From NCBI GenBank assembly GCA_963722575.1, contig CAVRNR010000022.1:1798001-1862000 (forward strand): a stretch of DNA of 64,000 nucleotides, given 5' to 3'. The notes beneath the pieces were generated by a model. It was not told where the DNA came from. It was given only the letters and a program-made list of their open reading frames with translations, and searched no databases. A program made the position numbers and the translations under genes. This document shows, piece by piece, positions 8,266-16,040 of the stretch (its first letter is position 1; every line of letters starts with the position of its first letter). This stretch comes from Fen-178 sp963722575. GTDB taxonomy: Bacteria > Acidobacteriota > Terriglobia > Bryobacterales > Bryobacteraceae.

Positions 8266-8630
8266 GCCTCCTCATAAGTGTGCTTCGCCGGATTCGCCTC
8301 AAACCGCTTCTTGCGTTCGACGGCCCGATCGATCTCTTTCGGCGGGACCACCCGCTCTTTCGCAAGACCGTGAGAGACCACGGCCGCCACCGCGCCGTGG
8401 AAGAAGTACAGGATCCGGTGATGAACGCCTCCGAGGCTGGCGCGCAGTTCGTAGATGCCGTCTCGCAGGAAGTCCGCTTCGGGCCGACGCAGTTCGTGGC
8501 CCATCTCGCGCAGGCGCTCCAACCGGAGGTAGCACTTGTCCTGCACTTTCGCAGGTAACTTGTCGAACCACTCGATGAAGGGGCATGATCCGTCTTCCTC
8601 CCGGTAGAGGGCGACTCTGGTCTTGGACAC
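8262..8630 (-). CDS. HigB/RelE-type toxin
   Basis: About 122 residues from GTG 8630 form a RelE-fold mRNA interferase of the phage-derived Gp49-like/HigB group. Visible are CPFIEWFDKLP, a charged helix with YLRLERLREMGHELRRP, the strand LRDGIYELRAS, and HRILYFFHGAVAAVVSHGLAKE. The frame is open to 8714, but the extra 28 residues cross the operator palindrome and look non-native, so GTG 8630 is preferred. It is translationally coupled to the antitoxin. Confidence 0.8.
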   Translation of the reverse strand: MSKTRVALYREEDGSCPFIEWFDKLPAKVQDKCYLRLERLREMGHELRRPEADFLRDGIYELRASLGGVHHRILYFFHGAVAAVVSHGLAKERVVPPKEIDRAVERKKRFEANPAKHTYEEA

Positions 8631-8644
8631 TCGATACCAGTCTA

Positions 8645-8660
8645 TTCGCAATATTGCGAA
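8645..8660. promoter_or_regulatory. 16-bp perfect palindrome, probable HigA operator
   Basis: TTCGCAATATTGCGAA is its own reverse complement and lies 14 nt upstream of the toxin GTG. HigA-type antitoxins bind such palindromes as dimers to autoregulate their operon. Confidence 0.6.
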
Positions 8661-8733
8661 AACGCAAGTTTGCTTTGCGCAGCCGCGAAGGCGATCACCG
8701 CTCCACGTGGGCACATCCTTATAGAGAAATCAT

Positions 8734-8759
8734 TTGTTGTCTGCCCAAGCAGACAACAA
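8734..8759. other. 11-bp perfect stem, 4-nt loop hairpin
   Basis: TTGTTGTCTGC and its exact complement flank a CCAA loop. There is no T tract, so it is not a classical terminator. It lies upstream of higBA near the right end of element 1 and could be a protein-binding site or a structured RNA. Confidence 0.4.
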
Positions 8760-8907
8760 TTACGGCGGCTTGCAACCGCGCGCGTGAAAGCATGCTTGGG
8801 GCCGTTTCCGATGTGAACTCCCCGTGGCGTCCACCGGAGTCCACGTCGCCTCTTGCTAAGTCTTTTGTTTTGCGCCAAACTGTCCGCAAGTGATTGATAT
8901 TTCTTAA

Positions 8908-8954
8908 ATGGCATGGAAGAGGTCGTGAGTTCGAATCTCACCAGGTCCACCAAA
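8908..8954 (+). repeat. Attachment-site core 2 (exact tRNA-Ala 3' copy)
   Basis: These 47 nt are identical to the 3' part of tRNA-Ala. There is no 5' half, so this is not a gene. It marks the junction between element 1 and the large island. Confidence 0.85.
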
Positions 8955-9349
8955 ACGTTTCATAGACTTACCGTTTCCCCGCCCGCCAGAACGTAGCCGC
9001 CGGAGTCCAACTGGAGTCCAAACCCCATTTTGAGCATGGGCAGCCATGGGCATCGCGTGGATTTCGATGCCTGCCCACGATCAAGCCAACCGATTTAATG
9101 CGGTGGCAAGTTTGGGCACCGTGGGCACCGTTTTTCGTGCGTGCCGTCGTCTTCCTGAGACGACGACATGTCGTTTCCATATAAGGACGATGCCCACCGC
9201 GCCCAACGCCCGCAACGTCTCCGCGTGGCCGCCCAACTTTACTGTTGACGACTGAATTCCGGGCCTGATATTCAAGGGATGTAAGCTGCGGTCCGGCCCG
9301 AGAGACGGGACTCTCAATAAACTCCTTCCCTTCGATCCAAACAACCAAA
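8955..9349. other. Non-coding left end of island with GGAGTCC repeats
   Basis: No gene is supported here. Two direct GGAGTCCAA copies lie at 9002-9022, close to the att core. A short perfect hairpin (8-bp stem, 5-nt loop) lies at 9145-9165. These resemble the arm-site layout at 6309. Confidence 0.5.
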
Positions 9350-9688
9350 GTGTCTTCCCAGCGCGAACAGATCCCGATCTACGCGGCGGACGGTTCCTCC
9401 CTGGGCTATCGGCCTATCGAGGCGGCAAAGCGTCTCATCGCCAGTGGCTATGTGAAACCCGCCTACGGCCGGAAGGGTCACCTGAAGGCGATCTGGCTGC
9501 TCCAAGAAGACGGCGGGAACCCCATTGAGACAAACGCGCGGAGTGGCACCCGGTACAGCTTCCTGGAGAAGATCGAAACGGGCCGATGCTGGAGCCTACG
9601 GCGATTGGACCGGCGCGACGAAGATGGCGTGCCTGTGATCGCGCGCCGCGTCTTCCTGCAGGTTGTAGCGGAGTGCCGCGTCGGATGA
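9350..9688 (+). CDS. Conserved-looking hypothetical protein
   Basis: The 112-residue protein starts at GTG 9350. It has a compact fold-like N-terminal half (IPIYAADGSSLGYRPIEAAK, then LIASGYVKPAYGRKGHLKAI) and a basic C-terminal half. I do not recognise a family with confidence. It lies upstream of the terminase genes and may be a phage or island accessory gene. The 275 nt that follow show no supported gene. Confidence 0.45.
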   Translation: MSSQREQIPIYAADGSSLGYRPIEAAKRLIASGYVKPAYGRKGHLKAIWLLQEDGGNPIETNARSGTRYSFLEKIETGRCWSLRRLDRRDEDGVPVIARRVFLQVVAECRVG

Positions 9689-9963
9689 AAGCCAGACGCC
9701 AGATCCGCGGGCGGTAACTCGCTCGCGTGCGTGGCGCGTTCCGTGGCGGTCAGGCGCGCCTGAGGCAGTCGGTCGACCAACCGGCGGACCCCGCGCCAGA
9801 CGTTGCAACACGGGGCACGGGGGCGCGAAACGGGTGGCCTCCCCTGCAAAAGCGGCAGCCATTCCAGGGACCTGACTCTGACCGGCGCCGGCCGCGGGTG
9901 GAAATGGTGCGGAGAACGCCTGAGCATGAGCAAGTTAAGTAGCTTAACCCGAACCCTTAACCG

Positions 9964-10497
9964 ATGGAAACGCTTCTAAAATCAGAGTTTGCGAAGCGCC
10001 TGCACGTAAGCAAGGCGCGCGTCTCGCAGATGGTCCAGAAGGGCATGCCGGTGACGGCCGAGGGCAAGGTGGATGTCGCCGAGGCCCTTAACTGGATCGA
10101 GTCCCACATCGATCTCTCGCACAAGGACTCGGTCGCGCGCCGCCAGTCGGCGCCGCCTGCCGCGAGCGCGGAGGCGCCGGCCATCCCCGCCCCGATACCG
10201 GACCGGTTGCCTTCGGACCCTGGCCGCATTCTCCTCACGGCGAAAGCCAAGCGCGCCTTGGTGGAACTTCGCCGCGCCGAACGTCTGGAGCGCCTCGAGA
10301 ACGACGAGCTGGTGGAGGCGGCCGAGGTGCGCCGCGCCATCGATAGCCTGATCGCGAACGCGAAGTCGAAGCTCCTCGCGCTGGGTCATCGGCTGGGCCC
10401 ACGCGTGGCCATCGAGACCGATGTCGGCAGATGCCAGATCTTGATTGACAACGTCGTGAGCGAGGCGCTGCTCGATCTGACCGGGTACCAGGGATGA
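9964..10497 (+). CDS. Terminase small subunit (Nu1-like)
   Basis: The 177-residue protein has an N-terminal winged-helix-like domain (LLKSEFAKRLHVSKARVSQM), as in lambda Nu1-type DNA packaging proteins. A Pro/Ala linker (about 60-80) and a helical region that would contact the large subunit follow. It overlaps the large subunit start by 4 nt. It recognises phage DNA for packaging. Here it is probably a leftover, since its partner is broken. Confidence 0.75.
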   Translation: METLLKSEFAKRLHVSKARVSQMVQKGMPVTAEGKVDVAEALNWIESHIDLSHKDSVARRQSAPPAASAEAPAIPAPIPDRLPSDPGRILLTAKAKRALVELRRAERLERLENDELVEAAEVRRAIDSLIANAKSKLLALGHRLGPRVAIETDVGRCQILIDNVVSEALLDLTGYQG

Positions 10498-11513
10498 GCG
10501 TGCAACGCCTGGTGACGGGGCTGTCGCGCGGTTGGGCGCCGCCGCCCAAGCTGTCGGTCACGGGCTGGGCGGATAAGTATCGCTTTCTGTCGAGCGAGTC
10601 GGGTGCGGATGCCGGTAAATGGAACACGCTGCCGTTCCAGCGGGAAATCTTCGATGCGTTCTCGAACCCCGCCGTGCACACCGTGGTGGTGATGAGCGCG
10701 ACGCAATTGGTGAAGACGGTCCTCATCGAGAACGTGCTCGGCTACATCATCGACCGTGACCCGGGTCCAACGCTGCTCATCGTGCCGCGCGACTCGGACG
10801 GCGACAAGTTTAGTAAGATCCGACTGGCGCCGATGGTGCGCGACACGCTGTGCCTCCGCGAGAAGGTGTCGGATGTGAAGACCGCGAGGACCACCAACAC
10901 GCTCGATTACAAGGCGTTCCCCGGCGGCCACCTCACCATCGCCGCGGCGAGCTCGCCGGGCAACCTGGCGGCGCTGCCGATCCGGTTTCTACTCTGCGAC
11001 GAGATCGATAAGTACCCGGCATCGTCGGGCACCGAGGATGATCCCATCAACCTGGCGTTCAAGCGCACGGCGACCTTCTGGAATCGGAAGGTCGTGCTTT
11101 GCTGCTCGCCGACCATCGACGGCGAGAGCCGGATCCCGAAGGCGTTCCTGACTTCCGACCAGCGGGAGTACACGGTGCCGTGCCACGCCTGCGGCTCGTT
11201 CCAGGCTCTCAAGTGGGCCCAGGTGAAGTGGGACAACGGCCTAGCCACGAAGGAGGCGCGGGCGGCATCGGCGTACTACGAGTGCGAGCACTGCCAGGCG
11301 CATTGGAATGACGTGGAGCGGTGGCGCGCGGTCGAGATCGGCCGCTGGTTGGCGGGGGCGCCGTTTGCCGGCGTGGCGGGGTTTCACATCAACGAGTTGT
11401 CGTCGCCGTGGAAGAAGTTGTGCAAGATCGTTCTGGACTTCCTGACGAAGAAGGACGCCCCCGAGCAGCTTAAGACGTTCGTAAACACCACCCTGGCGGA
11501 AACGTGGAAGTAG
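10494..11513 (+). pseudogene. Terminase large subunit (GpA-like), cut by in-frame TAG
   Basis: The 339 readable residues cover the ATPase part of a phage GpA family terminase. Visible are an N-terminal adaptor region, MSATQLVKT at the Walker A position, FLLCDEIDKYP as Walker B, and a zinc-ribbon-like pair CHACG and CEHC. The frame ends with TAG at 11511. Translation of the same frame continues with clear terminase sequence (TPDWEKVYARREDYPLG, then AAVDVQHNRLEFEA), so the stop is a nonsense mutation. The nuclease domain is not present beyond about 11690. Confidence 0.8.
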
Positions 11514-12365
11514 GGCGAGACGCCCGATTGGGAGAAGGTCTACGCGCGCCGCGAGGATTACCCGTTGGGCGTCGTGCCGATGCGGGCCTTGATGTTGGTG
11601 GCGGCTGTCGATGTGCAGCACAACCGGCTGGAGTTCGAGGCGGTGGCGTATGCGCCCAACCGGGAATCGTGGTCGGTGCGGTACGAGGTGATAGGGAACA
11701 TCCTGCGCGTGATCGCCGGTGCTGGCCGCGGCCAGCTCCGCAAAATCACGGGCAACACGGCGACGCAACTCTCTTGGGATCTGCCCCTGCTGCTGGACAC
11801 GAATTCGGTTTGGATCGTCGAAGCGCCGGCGTGGGATTACACCGGCGACTCGACCGCGTTCGACAACGCCGACTCGCTACGCGCCGTGACGATGAATATC
11901 CCCACCGACAATTTCATCAACCAGGCGGTGGTCATCGCCGGGTTCACTGTCGATGTGAACGGCAACGAATCGCCGGATGGCGATGTGGCGATCCGGGAGG
12001 ACTGGATCTACGGGGCCGAGGGCCTGGCGAGGGTGGCGGGGTTCACGCAGCCGGTGAGCGGTACGCTCGGCATCCAGGCCGACGCCGCGCCCGCCTTCTA
12101 CCTCGATAGCGACTTCACCGCAGGGAGCGTAAAGGCATATGTGAAATCCGCCCCGGTAGGCACCGACCTCGTGTTCACGATTTACGCTGGCGCGACCGCC
12201 TGGCTGTCGCTCACGATTCCCGCCGGCAGCACCTCGGTCGTGGCGACTCAGACGCAGATAGACGCGGCGGCCACGATTCCGGCGAATACGAACGTTCGAC
12301 TGGCGATTACGGCGGTGGGCACTACATTTCCGGGCGCGGACCTTTCGGCGTTCATATACTCGTAA
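11514..12365 (+). pseudogene. Terminase tail fused in frame to a phage structural protein
   Basis: This is the same frame as the terminase. Up to about 11690 it is still terminase (MRALMLVAAVDVQ, RESWSVRYEVI). It then changes abruptly to a different, Thr/Ala-rich beta protein (VIAGAGRGQLRKITGNT, then FTVDVNGNESPDGD, PAFYLDSDFTAGSVKAYV) that resembles a tail or virion surface protein. The simplest explanation is a deletion that removed the terminase nuclease domain, portal and head genes and joined the two ends in frame. Confidence 0.65.
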
Positions 12366-12420
12366 AGGCGGCGTACGCGCTTTTGGCTGCTGCTGGATGA
12401 GCTCGCCGGCTGGTTGAGAA

Positions 12421-12825
12421 TCAGATGAACAGATCGGCCGAGACGTTGAAGAACCCGGCAAGTTGCCTGACAAGCCCTCTGCTGATCGCGCGTTTGCCAT
12501 GAATCACGTCGGACACGTAGCCTCTGGACTTGAAGATGGGCACCATGTCGGCCTGCTTCAAGCCGCGCAACTCCATCAGATACACGAGCATTTCGCCAGG
12601 ACTGGGGTCGGGCAAAGGATGGTGTTTTTCTTCATAGTCCTGAACCAGACGGACCATCAGTTCAAGAGCGGCGTCCTGCTCTGGCGTGCGCTGCTCACCC
12701 TTGTCCATCAGTTTCTCGACTTCGGCCAGCATGCGCTCATGCTCTTCGTCGTTTGTGATTACTCGCGGCAGGATCTTCGCCAGAACACGAGCATACTTTC
12801 GGTCATTGATCGCTAGAGCACCCAT
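12421..12825 (-). CDS. HigA-type antitoxin (second pair)
   Basis: The 134-residue protein has an N-terminal helical region with an acidic EEHERMLAEVEKLMDKG segment and a C-terminal XRE-like HTH (GEMLVYLMELRGLKQADMV, then YVSDVIHGKRAISRG). This layout is that of the longer HigA antitoxins paired with HigB of the NE1-type family. It overlaps the toxin by 13 nt. It lies between two phage remnants, on the opposite strand, so it is probably a later insertion. Confidence 0.82.
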   Translation of the reverse strand: MGALAINDRKYARVLAKILPRVITNDEEHERMLAEVEKLMDKGEQRTPEQDAALELMVRLVQDYEEKHHPLPDPSPGEMLVYLMELRGLKQADMVPIFKSRGYVSDVIHGKRAISRGLVRQLAGFFNVSADLFI

Positions 12826-13118
12826 TTCTTCCAGTCTCCTCGTGCGTAGTCGTTGCGGGCCAGAAAGTCTTTGATCATCAGGAGTCCGGCCCGATAATCC
12901 ACCTTCACGATCAGCCGGTAATGGTTATGACGGATGTTGAAAATCAGCAGCGACTTGTACTGGTCGGCATCTGGAAAGTGCTGCCGGACATCATTGAGGT
13001 CACGCCAACGCGCGTGTTTGGCTGTTTTGGTCCACCGCATCAGTTCATCGGCCGCATCCGCGTGATCGCCAGCATAGTTCCTGATCGTTGTTGTGCTGAT
13101 CACGTTCACCATCCTCAT
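12813..13118 (-). CDS. HigB-type mRNA interferase toxin (second pair)
   Basis: The 101-residue protein starts MRMVNVISTTTIRNYAGDH and contains ARWRDLNDVRQHFPDAD, then FNIRHNHYRLIVKVDY and KDFLARNDYARGDWKKW. This is the HigB_toxin family pattern, with conserved H-x-x-Y and the final H/N-DY-GxWK. The frame is open to 13235, but MRMVNVIS is the usual family start. A CACAAT hexamer lies 6 nt before this ATG. Confidence 0.85.
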   Translation of the reverse strand: MRMVNVISTTTIRNYAGDHADAADELMRWTKTAKHARWRDLNDVRQHFPDADQYKSLLIFNIRHNHYRLIVKVDYRAGLLMIKDFLARNDYARGDWKKWVL

Positions 13119-13124
13119 GTTCGC

Positions 13125-13130
13125 ATTGTG
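13125..13130 (-). promoter_or_regulatory. -10-like hexamer CACAAT before higB
   Basis: The minus strand reads CACAAT, 6 nt, then the ATG at 13118. It fits the leaderless spacing seen elsewhere but is a weaker match to consensus. Confidence 0.3.
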
Positions 13131-13170
13131 CGAGCAGAGAGTCAAGTCCTGAGTGTGACACGGCACTTCC

Positions 13171-13329
13171 GCGCATGGCATCAAGTCGTGGGAGTCGCTG
13201 AAGCTGTTCCCGAAGCTGTTCAGCACGATCCGCAATTCCTACGTGAGCGGCACGGTGGATATCCAGCAGATCAATGGAGCCGGCGTGTCCCCCACGTTCG
13301 GATTCGCAACTGGGGCGGACTTCAAATAG
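13171..13329 (+). pseudogene. 3' fragment of an unidentified, probably phage, gene
   Basis: The frame reads KSWESLKLFPKLFSTIRN, then YVSGTVDIQQINGAGVS and FATGADFK, and stops with TAG at 13327. There is no start codon upstream because the second higBA pair interrupts it. Position and composition suggest a virion gene of the prophage remnant. The product is not identified. Confidence 0.4.
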
Positions 13330-13352
13330 CGCGTAGCGCGGAGGACATAACG

Positions 13353-13568
13353 ATGATATCGAACTTTCTGCGCCACGTCCGCGCCAGCCTCGCGGAGTTT
13401 CTGGAAAATGTTGAGCTCAACATTACTCCAGAAATTGTCGTATGCCGCCCTCGGAGGCTGGCTCCGGCCCAGCACAAACCCTGGATTTCCAAAAAAGAAA
13501 ACCTCCAGATCCTTCCGTGCATGTCGCGCACCTCCGTGAAGGTCGGCACGTATATGTGTGAAGGATGA
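13353..13568 (+). CDS. Small hypothetical protein, prophage remnant
   Basis: The 71-residue frame begins at ATG 13353, 6 nt after GAGGAC, a plausible Shine-Dalgarno. Its N-terminal part (FLRHVRASLAEFLENVE) looks helical and the rest is irregular. It directly follows the phage-like fragment that ends at 13329 and may be the next gene of that former operon, or the 5' part of a broken gene. Confidence 0.35.
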   Translation: MISNFLRHVRASLAEFLENVELNITPEIVVCRPRRLAPAQHKPWISKKENLQILPCMSRTSVKVGTYMCEG

Positions 13569-13574
13569 TACACT
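13569..13574 (+). promoter_or_regulatory. -10 hexamer TACACT before the first glycosyltransferase
   Basis: TACACT lies 9 nt before the GTG at 13584 and marks the likely promoter of the left polysaccharide operon (13584-17237). The leader would be only 2-3 nt. Confidence 0.4.
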
Positions 13575-13583
13575 TAGACAAAA

Positions 13584-14567
13584 GTGCGCGTCTCGGTCGT
13601 AATCCCGCTATACAACAAGGCCAAGTACATCACACGCACCCTGCGATCCGTCGCCGGCCAGACTTTTGAGGATTTCGAGACAATCATCGTCGATGACGGC
13701 TCTACCGATGGTAGTGGCGAACTTGCGGCCGGGTTCCCGGATCGGCGGTTCCAGGTGCTGCACCAGGCCAATGCCGGTCCGGGAGCGGCGCGCAACCGTG
13801 GAATAGAAGAAGCCCACGGCGAAGTGATCGCTTTGCTGGATGCCGACGATGTCTGGATGCCCGAGTACCTTGCCAGCAGCCTCGCGATGTTTGACGAATC
13901 GGGGCCGGAAGCTGCCGCCGTTGCCTCCGGGTATGTGGTTCAGCCGGAGGGAATATCCTCGGAGGGCCTTTGGCGCAAGCGGCGACTCAAGCGGGGAATT
14001 CAGCGGGTAACCCCGGACATGTCCGGCCAGGAATTGGCCTACATGGCCGCCTACATGACGCAGAGCACAACCGCAATACGCAAGGCGGCGTGCCAGCGTT
14101 GGGGGGGATATTACTGCAAGAACTCCTGCCGGTATGCGGAGGATACGGCGTTTTGTCTGAAGGTGCTTTTGAATGAGATCGTGGTTTTCCAACCCCAGCC
14201 CCTGGCGCACCTGGATTTTGCGGCATCTCAGCTTGGCAGGAACTTCGCCGGCCCGCGGCCGGTGGAGCCTTTTCTGCTCGACCCGGAGGACGTGGAAAGG
14301 GCGTGCCCGCCGGAACTACTGCCGCTATTACGGCGGTACTACGCGCATTGCGCCTGCAAGACCGCGACCGTGCTGGGAGTATGGGGGGACTCTGCAGCGG
14401 CGCGGTCGCTGGTGCGGCAATATGTCCGGATGAACAACACGCGCCCGGCGTTTCTACTGATGGCCCTGTTCGCGTGCACGCCGGCAGCCCATATGCTCGG
14501 GCGGGTTATTCTGCGGTCCAGCATCGCTTCCAGCCAGAGGGGGAAGCCCTTGTGGGACGTCAAATGA
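13584..14567 (+). CDS. Family 2 glycosyltransferase
   Basis: The 327-residue protein has a GT-A fold: VSVVIPLYNKAKYI at the N-terminus, the nucleotide site VDDGSTDGSGE (about 33-43), NAGPGAARNRG, and the metal-binding motif LLDADDVW (about 87-94). A YAEDTAFCLK segment supplies the catalytic ED. It should transfer a sugar from a nucleotide sugar at the cytoplasmic membrane. It is the first gene of a plus-strand operon with the radical SAM protein and a GT4. Confidence 0.9.
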   Translation: MRVSVVIPLYNKAKYITRTLRSVAGQTFEDFETIIVDDGSTDGSGELAAGFPDRRFQVLHQANAGPGAARNRGIEEAHGEVIALLDADDVWMPEYLASSLAMFDESGPEAAAVASGYVVQPEGISSEGLWRKRRLKRGIQRVTPDMSGQELAYMAAYMTQSTTAIRKAACQRWGGYYCKNSCRYAEDTAFCLKVLLNEIVVFQPQPLAHLDFAASQLGRNFAGPRPVEPFLLDPEDVERACPPELLPLLRRYYAHCACKTATVLGVWGDSAAARSLVRQYVRMNNTRPAFLLMALFACTPAAHMLGRVILRSSIASSQRGKPLWDVK

Positions 14568-14623
14568 GGTTAACCCGCGAATGTACGGACCGGGTGCGTG
14601 GGAGGAGTGGAGGTGCTTAACCC

Positions 14624-16039
14624 ATGAGGATACTGTTGGCGGATCCACCCTGGCGCGAGCAAGCCTTCGACGCCTCGTACCCCAACCTCGGGATTCTTTA
14701 CCTCATCGGCGGCGCCCGGCAGCGCTTTGCCGGACAGGGGATCTCTTTCGAGTATCTCGAGAGCCAATGCGACCTCAAGCATCACCTGGATTCCATCGAG
14801 CGCCTGCGCCCCGATCTCTACGGCCTCTCCTATACCTCGGTTACAGCGCACCTGGCCCACCGGACCCTGGCGGCTGTCCGCGCGCACTTCCCGAAACTGC
14901 CGATTATCGTCGGGGGTCCGCATCCGACGGCGGCATGGGAATCGGTTCTTCGCGAGACCGAGGCCGACGTGTGCGCGATCGGCGAAGGAGAAGCGACTTT
15001 CGGCGACCTCGTAGCCCATTATGCGGGCGGCGGCCCGCCGCTGGAAGAAATTCCGGGCATCGCGTTCCGGCGTGAGGGAGAACCGTGCCGGACGGCGCCG
15101 CGCGTGTTGCTTCCCGAACTGGACCACATCGCCTTCCCGGCGTGGGACATCATCGACTTCCGCAAGTACAAGGGGATGCATATCAAGCGCGCCGAGCCGC
15201 AAACTTATGTCGTGGTGAGTCGCGGCTGCCCGTTCGATTGCTGGTTCTGCTCCAATCCCATCTGGAAAGAGAGCAAGCCCTGGGTGCGGGTCCGCGCGCC
15301 GGAATCCATCGCCGAGGAAGTCGAACAACTTTACCAGCGCGGCATCCGCGAAGTCTATCTGAGCGCCGACGAATTCAACCTGAACTACGAATGGCCCATC
15401 GACGTGGCCCGCGCCATTCAGAAACTGAAGCACCCCGATTTGTATTTTCAATGCAATATCCGCGCCGACAAAGTGACGGACGAAATGGCCCGGGAATTCA
15501 AGAAAATGAACCTCTGGATGGTTCATCTCGGTGTCGAGAGCGGCAACCAGCGGACCATCGACGGCCTCCAGAAACACATCCGGCTCGATCAGGTGGTGGA
15601 TGCCTGCCGTATTCTCCAGGCCAACGGCATCAAGGTGTTCGGTTTCTTCATGCTCTACCACGCCTGGGAAGAGAATGGGCGGCTGGCCTTCGAAACTCGC
15701 GCCGAAGTGGAGAATACCCTCCGTTTTTGCCGCCGTCTTTTGCACGAGCACCTGATCCATTACATGTCCTGGCACGTGGCCACGCCCTATCCCGGGTCGC
15801 GGCTTTGGCGGACTGCGGTCAAGTTCAACCTGCTGCTTGATCCGAGCCGGGTGGGGGATACACGGGAGAGGGCTATGAACCTTCCCGGGGTGTCGGATAA
15901 CGATGTCCGCCGTTCGCTGCGGCAAGGCTACATCTTGAAGATCTGGTACGCCTTGAGATCGGGCCACATCCATTGGAAGCACATCACGCGGGCCAGGCAG
16001 GTGCTGGCGGTGATCCTGCGTCAGGACTGGATGAAGTAG
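14624..16039 (+). CDS. B12-binding-domain radical SAM protein
   Basis: The 471-residue protein has an N-terminal cobalamin-binding-like Rossmann domain (MRILLADPPW, then GLSYTSVTAH, IIVGGPHPTA) and a radical SAM domain with CPFDCWFC (CxxxCxxC) at about 204-211. The canonical DxHxxG cobalamin ligand is not evident, so B12 may bind base-off. Family members methylate or rearrange unactivated carbons (BchE, P-methyltransferases). In a polysaccharide operon it may tailor a sugar or lipid, but the substrate is unknown. Confidence 0.88.
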   Translation: MRILLADPPWREQAFDASYPNLGILYLIGGARQRFAGQGISFEYLESQCDLKHHLDSIERLRPDLYGLSYTSVTAHLAHRTLAAVRAHFPKLPIIVGGPHPTAAWESVLRETEADVCAIGEGEATFGDLVAHYAGGGPPLEEIPGIAFRREGEPCRTAPRVLLPELDHIAFPAWDIIDFRKYKGMHIKRAEPQTYVVVSRGCPFDCWFCSNPIWKESKPWVRVRAPESIAEEVEQLYQRGIREVYLSADEFNLNYEWPIDVARAIQKLKHPDLYFQCNIRADKVTDEMAREFKKMNLWMVHLGVESGNQRTIDGLQKHIRLDQVVDACRILQANGIKVFGFFMLYHAWEENGRLAFETRAEVENTLRFCRRLLHEHLIHYMSWHVATPYPGSRLWRTAVKFNLLLDPSRVGDTRERAMNLPGVSDNDVRRSLRQGYILKIWYALRSGHIHWKHITRARQVLAVILRQDWMK

Positions 16040-16040
16040 C

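Larger units (their letters stand above)
6241..8954. mobile_element. Element 1: 2.7-kb integrated unit without integrase
   Basis: The unit lies between the tRNA-Ala att core and its exact copy at 8908-8954. It contains three genes on the minus strand: a 448-residue possible nuclease-like protein and a toxin-first HigBA pair. GGAGTCC repeats lie near both ends (6309-6349 and 8836-8842), as expected for integrase arm sites. No recombinase is present, so it would need an enzyme supplied in trans or has lost its own. Confidence 0.7.

Noticed and set aside
8955..9030. Possible integrase C-terminus near att core 2
   Set aside because: A short minus frame (MLKMGFGLQLDSGGY) exists, but no recombinase motif is found.
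11511..11513. TAG recoding in terminase and FkbM (43848)
   Set aside because: Two TAGs in two decayed genes are better explained by mutation. Many other genes here end normally with TAG.
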